A program made the position numbers and the translations under genes. This document shows positions 6,190 to 9,142 of a DNA stretch of 9,142 nucleotides, piece by piece. Each line of letters opens with the position of its first letter. The first letter of the stretch is position 1. Origin of the DNA: a bacterium (GTDB taxonomy: Bacteria > Tectomicrobia > Entotheonellia > Entotheonellales > Entotheonellaceae); NCBI GenBank assembly GCA_027294925.1, contig JAPULM010000384.1, positions 1 to 9,142 on the forward strand, written 5' to 3'. The notes under the pieces are model-generated. The model searched no databases, had not been told where the DNA came from, and saw only the letters and a program-made list of their open reading frames with translations.

Positions 6190-8634
6190 CTATTGATGCT
6201 CGAGCTGGAGAAGAAGGTGCAAAAGCTGAGCTGCTGAATCACGCTGAGCTGTTTTTTTCGATGCGGCCTGGACGTCAGGACCGTCAATTTGATTACCCAG
6301 TGGGGTGATGGCCCAACACCTCAAGGTGAAAACAGGTTGATGGCTAGGGCCAAGTGTCTCACCTTGCTCATAACCGAAATCGGAAATCAAACCTTGTTGT
6401 TTCATCTCGTTCAAAGTCACACGCGCATCACTGCTAGAAGGCACATCCTCAGACGGTTGTTCCACAACGGGTTGCTGGGGTCGTTCAGTCGCTGCCAATG
6501 TATGCATTTGCCCCAGCAAGTCGGCAGCTGCCGACTGCTGGGCAGTTCTGAGGGTAGAGGCAGAGTACCACTGGCTCGCCCAGGTTTGGATTCCAATCTG
6601 CACGGAAACGCGTACCCGAAAACCTGCCAGGTCAGGTTTTTCCTCAAATTGCGGCGTGCTGAAGCGGCCTTTCGCACACCATTCCAACAAGACGCCTTTT
6701 GGATTCTCACGCCGTAAGGTATCATACCGCTGTGCCTCCACCTCGACACACCCCTCGTCTTCGTGCGGCTCTTGCTTCAATTGCTTGAGGATGGTTTCGG
6801 CTGCACGTTGCTCAGCAGTTCGCTTGGAGGGCGCGCACTGTTCACCGCTATCGATCGTCCCCCTCTGGACAGTTAGCGTCATCCGTGCCACATGAAATGC
6901 ACCCGCCACGGAGAACTCTGCAAGCGGAGCTTCTATTTTCATCCTCATACACAACTCCAGCAGTCGTCCCTTGGGATTGTCAGCCTTTAATCGTGCCTCA
7001 AGTTCCGCTTCCTCAGTAAAGACGTCTGATTCGCCAGGCCCCAAAATCCACAGCATCTGACGCCGTTGATCATCACGCCGCACCAGGCCCATGTCTTCTA
7101 GTCGCACGACGAATTGGTTGACGACATCCGCTTTAACACGTTCACCAAACCATGCCTCGGCAATCTGCGTGGCACGTATGGGGGCCGACGACGGCGGACC
7201 TAATGCATGCCGTGCAATGTCAAAGTCAATTTCCATGCTATCAACCCAAGCAGCGACACCGCGCAGTGCGGACTTGCGGACTGTATAAGCTCGTTCAACC
7301 ACCTGGCCATTCTCCGCCACCACAACATCATTACAACTCATGCCTGTAGCAAGCGAACGCCGCGCCTCGCCATCCCCGTGCACCAAGACAACCGTGCGAG
7401 GACGCATCGCCTCAATCAACCCGACGATCTGCATACGGTCGGCATGTGCGGACAGTCCATAGATATCAACATGGCACTGCACATCAACTATTCGGTCGCC
7501 GAGTTTCAACCGCCGCTCACCCTCGCCAGCGGCAAGTCGCAATAGGGCGCGTCCGGGCGACTCTTCATCCTGGTAACCGGTAATCAAAATAGCATCCGTG
7601 TCATGCGCGGCAAAGGCCGACGCATAGACCACCGATGCGCCGCCGGAGAGCATACCGCTTGACGCTACCACCACAGATGGCCGCTGCCCAAGCGCTTTGT
7701 CTCGCTCGGCAAACGAATGAACAGGTATGATACCATGTGTATAGAATGGATGGTCGGCATGACGAATGTCACGCGCCAGCGTGCGGGTGACATAAGATTC
7801 ATATTGTCCGTAAACATCACACACCCGCCGTACCATGCCGTCAACGAATACTGGTATGGCTGGAAGCACACGATTGCGCAGCGCACGTTTTAGGATGAGG
7901 AGCACCTCCTGTGCCCGGCCAACGGCAAAGGCAGGGATCAACACCCGCCCCTGATTTTCGACAACGGTGCGAATCTGTGCAATAAGGCGTTCCTCGGCAG
8001 CACGCCGATCTTCATGTAAGCGCGATCCATAGGTCGATTCGCTGACGATCATATCGACATGCAGGGACGGACGCTGTAGGGCTGGCACAGTAAGTTGTGA
8101 GGAAACACTGAAGTCGCCGGTGAACAAGATGTTACCTTCCGGCGTTTGCAAATGCACCATAGCAGCGCCGAGAATATGTGAAGCCGGTAGCAGGGTGATG
8201 ATCACATCCTTGACCCTCCGCCGATCACCAAAAGGAATAGGGAGCATATTTTCCAGCAGTCGTTCAACCTGTGTATGGGCGTATAACGGGATCTCGGTGT
8301 CACGCTCCGGGCTGTGCATCAACTTGAGTGCATCCTGGAATAGGATAGCCGCCAAATCGCGTGTCGGTGGAGTAGTGTAGACCGGCGTCGCGGGATGTGC
8401 TTCACAAAGCACCGGCAAGCCACCACTGTGATCGGAATGGGCATGCGTCAAGACAATCGCATCGAGACCGACGCCGCTAAGTTGCGACAAGTCCGGTAAG
8501 GGGTTGTGAGCCTCAAAACGCACCCCACAATCGATAACAAGTTTGGTCTGAGCGACCTCCAACAACGCACACGAGGCGCCAATCGAGGAAGCGCCACCTA
8601 GAAAGCTTAGCTTAATTCGATTTGATGAGTTCAA
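6190..8634 (-). CDS. MBL-fold/beta-CASP ribonuclease-like protein with three C-terminal dsRNA-binding-type domains
   Basis: The 814-aa product has an N-terminal metallo-beta-lactamase/beta-CASP core of the CPSF73/RNase J/COG1236 kind, a zinc-dependent RNA endo- or 5'-exonuclease fold. GGASSIGASC (13-22) starts the fold. HAHSDH (64-69), His153 and Asp174 supply the metal ligands. Glu199 in SESTYGSR (motif A), His397 in GLSAHAD (motif B) and His419 in VLVHGDGE (motif C) complete the beta-CASP set, so the enzyme looks active. Residues 486-531 resemble a winged helix. Three dsRBD-like units follow: about 545-620 (ending SKRTAEQRAAETILKQL), 630-712 (NPKGVLLEWCAKGRF ... TAQQSAAADLLGQ) and 736-812 (GPSHQPVFTL ... 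ASKKTAQRDSAAQLL). The third keeps the canonical GPxHxPxF loop and the KKxAxxxAA helix; the first two are more diverged. Translation starts at TTG 8634, supported by AGGAGG five bases upstream. RNase J proteins do not normally carry dsRBDs. It converges on the FAD gene 63 bases away with no clear terminator between. Confidence 0.9.
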   Translation of the reverse strand: MNSSNRIKLSFLGGASSIGASCALLEVAQTKLVIDCGVRFEAHNPLPDLSQLSGVGLDAIVLTHAHSDHSGGLPVLCEAHPATPVYTTPPTRDLAAILFQDALKLMHSPERDTEIPLYAHTQVERLLENMLPIPFGDRRRVKDVIITLLPASHILGAAMVHLQTPEGNILFTGDFSVSSQLTVPALQRPSLHVDMIVSESTYGSRLHEDRRAAEERLIAQIRTVVENQGRVLIPAFAVGRAQEVLLILKRALRNRVLPAIPVFVDGMVRRVCDVYGQYESYVTRTLARDIRHADHPFYTHGIIPVHSFAERDKALGQRPSVVVASSGMLSGGASVVYASAFAAHDTDAILITGYQDEESPGRALLRLAAGEGERRLKLGDRIVDVQCHVDIYGLSAHADRMQIVGLIEAMRPRTVVLVHGDGEARRSLATGMSCNDVVVAENGQVVERAYTVRKSALRGVAAWVDSMEIDFDIARHALGPPSSAPIRATQIAEAWFGERVKADVVNQFVVRLEDMGLVRRDDQRRQMLWILGPGESDVFTEEAELEARLKADNPKGRLLELCMRMKIEAPLAEFSVAGAFHVARMTLTVQRGTIDSGEQCAPSKRTAEQRAAETILKQLKQEPHEDEGCVEVEAQRYDTLRRENPKGVLLEWCAKGRFSTPQFEEKPDLAGFRVRVSVQIGIQTWASQWYSASTLRTAQQSAAADLLGQMHTLAATERPQQPVVEQPSEDVPSSSDARVTLNEMKQQGLISDFGYEQGETLGPSHQPVFTLRCWAITPLGNQIDGPDVQAASKKTAQRDSAAQLLHLLLQLEHQ

Positions 8635-8828
8635 CGTTTCCTCCTGTCACGCCCCATCACGGTATCGTCAGACAAGTTTTAGAGCTGCTTGTTCTTCACC
8701 CCGAAATGGCATACGTCGCCCTATGCATTTGGGGTAATGATCACCTTTGAAGGAATCCTCTGCCTTGCCAACTCAAACCCTTCAACGGCATACCCAAGCG
8801 GCAGCCGGTGCGTAATCATCACCTGTAA
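8635..8828. other. Non-coding leader/upstream region of the beta-CASP gene
   Basis: Apart from the Shine-Dalgarno AGGAGG just before TTG 8634 and the hairpin at 8698-8735, I see no gene here. Open frames on the plus strand have no ribosome site and no protein-like composition. No convincing minus-strand promoter could be picked. The right part may be decayed transposon sequence that continues the remnant starting near 8829. Confidence 0.5.
8698..8735. repeat. Long imperfect hairpin in the leader of the beta-CASP ribonuclease gene
   Basis: ACCCC, AAATG and CAT (8698-8712, with single bulged G at 8703 and 8709) pair with ATG, CATTT and GGGGT (8723-8735). This gives 13 bp around a 10-base loop. 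On the minus strand it lies about 64-101 nt before the TTG start, probably in the 5' untranslated leader, although the promoter is not identified. No T-run follows in either direction, so it is not an obvious terminator. Confidence 0.55.
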
Positions 8829-9017
8829 TTCATCGCCACGTTTTTACAAGACCTTAAAGATTAGGGGCTGGGTGTCGAGGTGGCCATTACTGATGGCTCA
8901 CCCCTGTACAAAGACAGTCTACAACAGTACTGGTCTGACATCGAGCATCAACTGTGCATCTTTCACGTCATCAAGGAGGTGAACAAACTGATCCTGGGCG
9001 GAGTGCGGGCAATCAAG
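8829..9017 (+). pseudogene. Degraded DDE-type transposase fragment
   Basis: One plus-strand frame reads FIATFLQDLKD, then a TAG stop (8862-8864), then GLGVEVAITDGSPLYKDSL and, further on, IEHQLCIFHVIKEVNKLIL before similarity fades near 9017. The pattern FLxxLKxxGL...TDGSPLY...HQLCIFHVIKE is characteristic of the catalytic core of DDE insertion-sequence transposases. The Asp in ITDGS is a likely active-site acid, and the HxxCxFHxxK segment follows as usual. The N-terminus is gone (a further stop at 8826-8828), the C-terminal third is missing, and there is no start or ribosome site, so this is a dead remnant. I cannot assign the IS family with confidence. Confidence 0.7.
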
Positions 9018-9048
9018 GGGTTGCAGCGAATGCCACAACCCCTTGATT
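9011..9048. repeat. Perfect 13-bp inverted repeat with 12-base loop
   Basis: AATCAAGGGGTTG (9011-9023) is the exact reverse complement of CAACCCCTTGATT (9036-9048). It sits between the transposase remnant and the tRNA fragment, 6 bases from the latter. On the plus strand it is followed by ATTTATTAATA, so it could act as a terminator. On the minus strand it would lie just after the tRNA 3' end, like a tRNA terminator carried along with the fragment. It could also be an element end. Confidence 0.65.
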
Positions 9049-9054
9049 TATTAA

Positions 9055-9096
9055 TAGCGGGGATCGGATTTGAACCGATGACCTTTGGCTTATGAG
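9055..9096 (-). other. Detached 3' half of a CAT-anticodon tRNA (probable att-site remnant)
   Basis: On the minus strand the sequence runs: anticodon loop CTCATAA (9096-9090, anticodon CAT), 3' anticodon stem GCCAA, variable loop AGGTC. The T-arm follows as ATCGG-TTCAAAT-CCGAT (9079-9063), then acceptor strand CCCCGCT and discriminator A (9055), with no encoded CCA. Upstream of the loop the expected partner stem TTGGC is replaced by TTGCA, and no D-arm or 5' acceptor strand is present. It is therefore not a functional tRNA. A break at the anticodon loop is the usual crossover region for tyrosine integrases that use tRNA genes. Met (initiator or elongator) or Ile-CAT origin cannot be decided. 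Confidence 0.72.
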
Positions 9097-9142
9097 TGCA
9101 ATCCGCGGGGACTGTGCAAGCCTATAGAAGAGGCGGATTTCC

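Noticed and set aside
8689..8982. A 97-codon plus-strand open frame over the transposase remnant
   Set aside because: The transposase signature lies in a different frame across the same bases; this frame has no recognisable motif and no ribosome site.
9018..9095. Continuation of the transposase frame into a peptide containing GFEPMTFGL
   Set aside because: That peptide is the antisense translation of a tRNA T-arm and anticodon arm, a common annotation artefact, so it is not protein-coding.
9055..9142. Complete tRNA gene on the minus strand
   Set aside because: No D-arm or 5' acceptor strand matching CCCCGCT is present upstream of the anticodon loop, and the 5' anticodon stem does not pair.

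Overview
This is a bacterial stretch of roughly even base composition. It carries Shine-Dalgarno-led genes on both strands, several with close spacing, plus a cyclic di-GMP-I riboswitch. Nothing fixes the taxon. The metabolic gene set and the riboswitch class would fit an environmental proteobacterium-like or deltaproteobacterium/Tectomicrobia-like lineage, but that is only a guess.

Layout, left to right. Bases 2-76 look like the 3' end of a plus-strand gene. After a 356-base gap with a possible operator comes an intact Ldh-family (malate/L-lactate dehydrogenase type) oxidoreductase (433-1485, plus). Converging on it is a minus-strand gene for an unrecognised Trp/Tyr-rich 182-aa protein (1514-2062). 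Its 532-base upstream region holds a clear c-di-GMP-I (GEMM) riboswitch aptamer (about 2356-2450), a promoter just ahead of it, a possible 24-codon ORF with a strong Shine-Dalgarno, and three short palindromes. The unknown protein is therefore probably controlled by the second messenger c-di-GMP.

Next is a two-gene minus-strand operon, amidohydrolase (3710-4732) followed by a D-2-hydroxyacid dehydrogenase (2595-3671). It is divergent from an FAD-dependent DAO-family oxidoreductase (4987-6126, plus) across a 254-base shared control region with candidate promoters and repeats. Together with the Ldh-family enzyme these look like an accessory catabolic set acting on 2-hydroxy/2-oxo acids, an amine or amino acid, and a carboxylated or cyclic substrate. 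The actual substrate cannot be read from sequence.

Converging on the FAD gene is a large TTG-initiated minus-strand gene (6190-8634). Its 814-aa product joins a complete metallo-beta-lactamase/beta-CASP nuclease core, a winged-helix-like linker and three tandem double-stranded-RNA-binding-type domains. This is an unusual architecture and one of the two most interesting items here; the other is the riboswitch with its orphan gene.

The right end (about 8830-9142) is a mobile-DNA scrap zone. It holds a degraded transposase fragment with an internal stop, a perfect 13-bp inverted repeat, and a detached 3' half of a CAT-anticodon tRNA, the part that tyrosine integrases typically duplicate as an attachment site.
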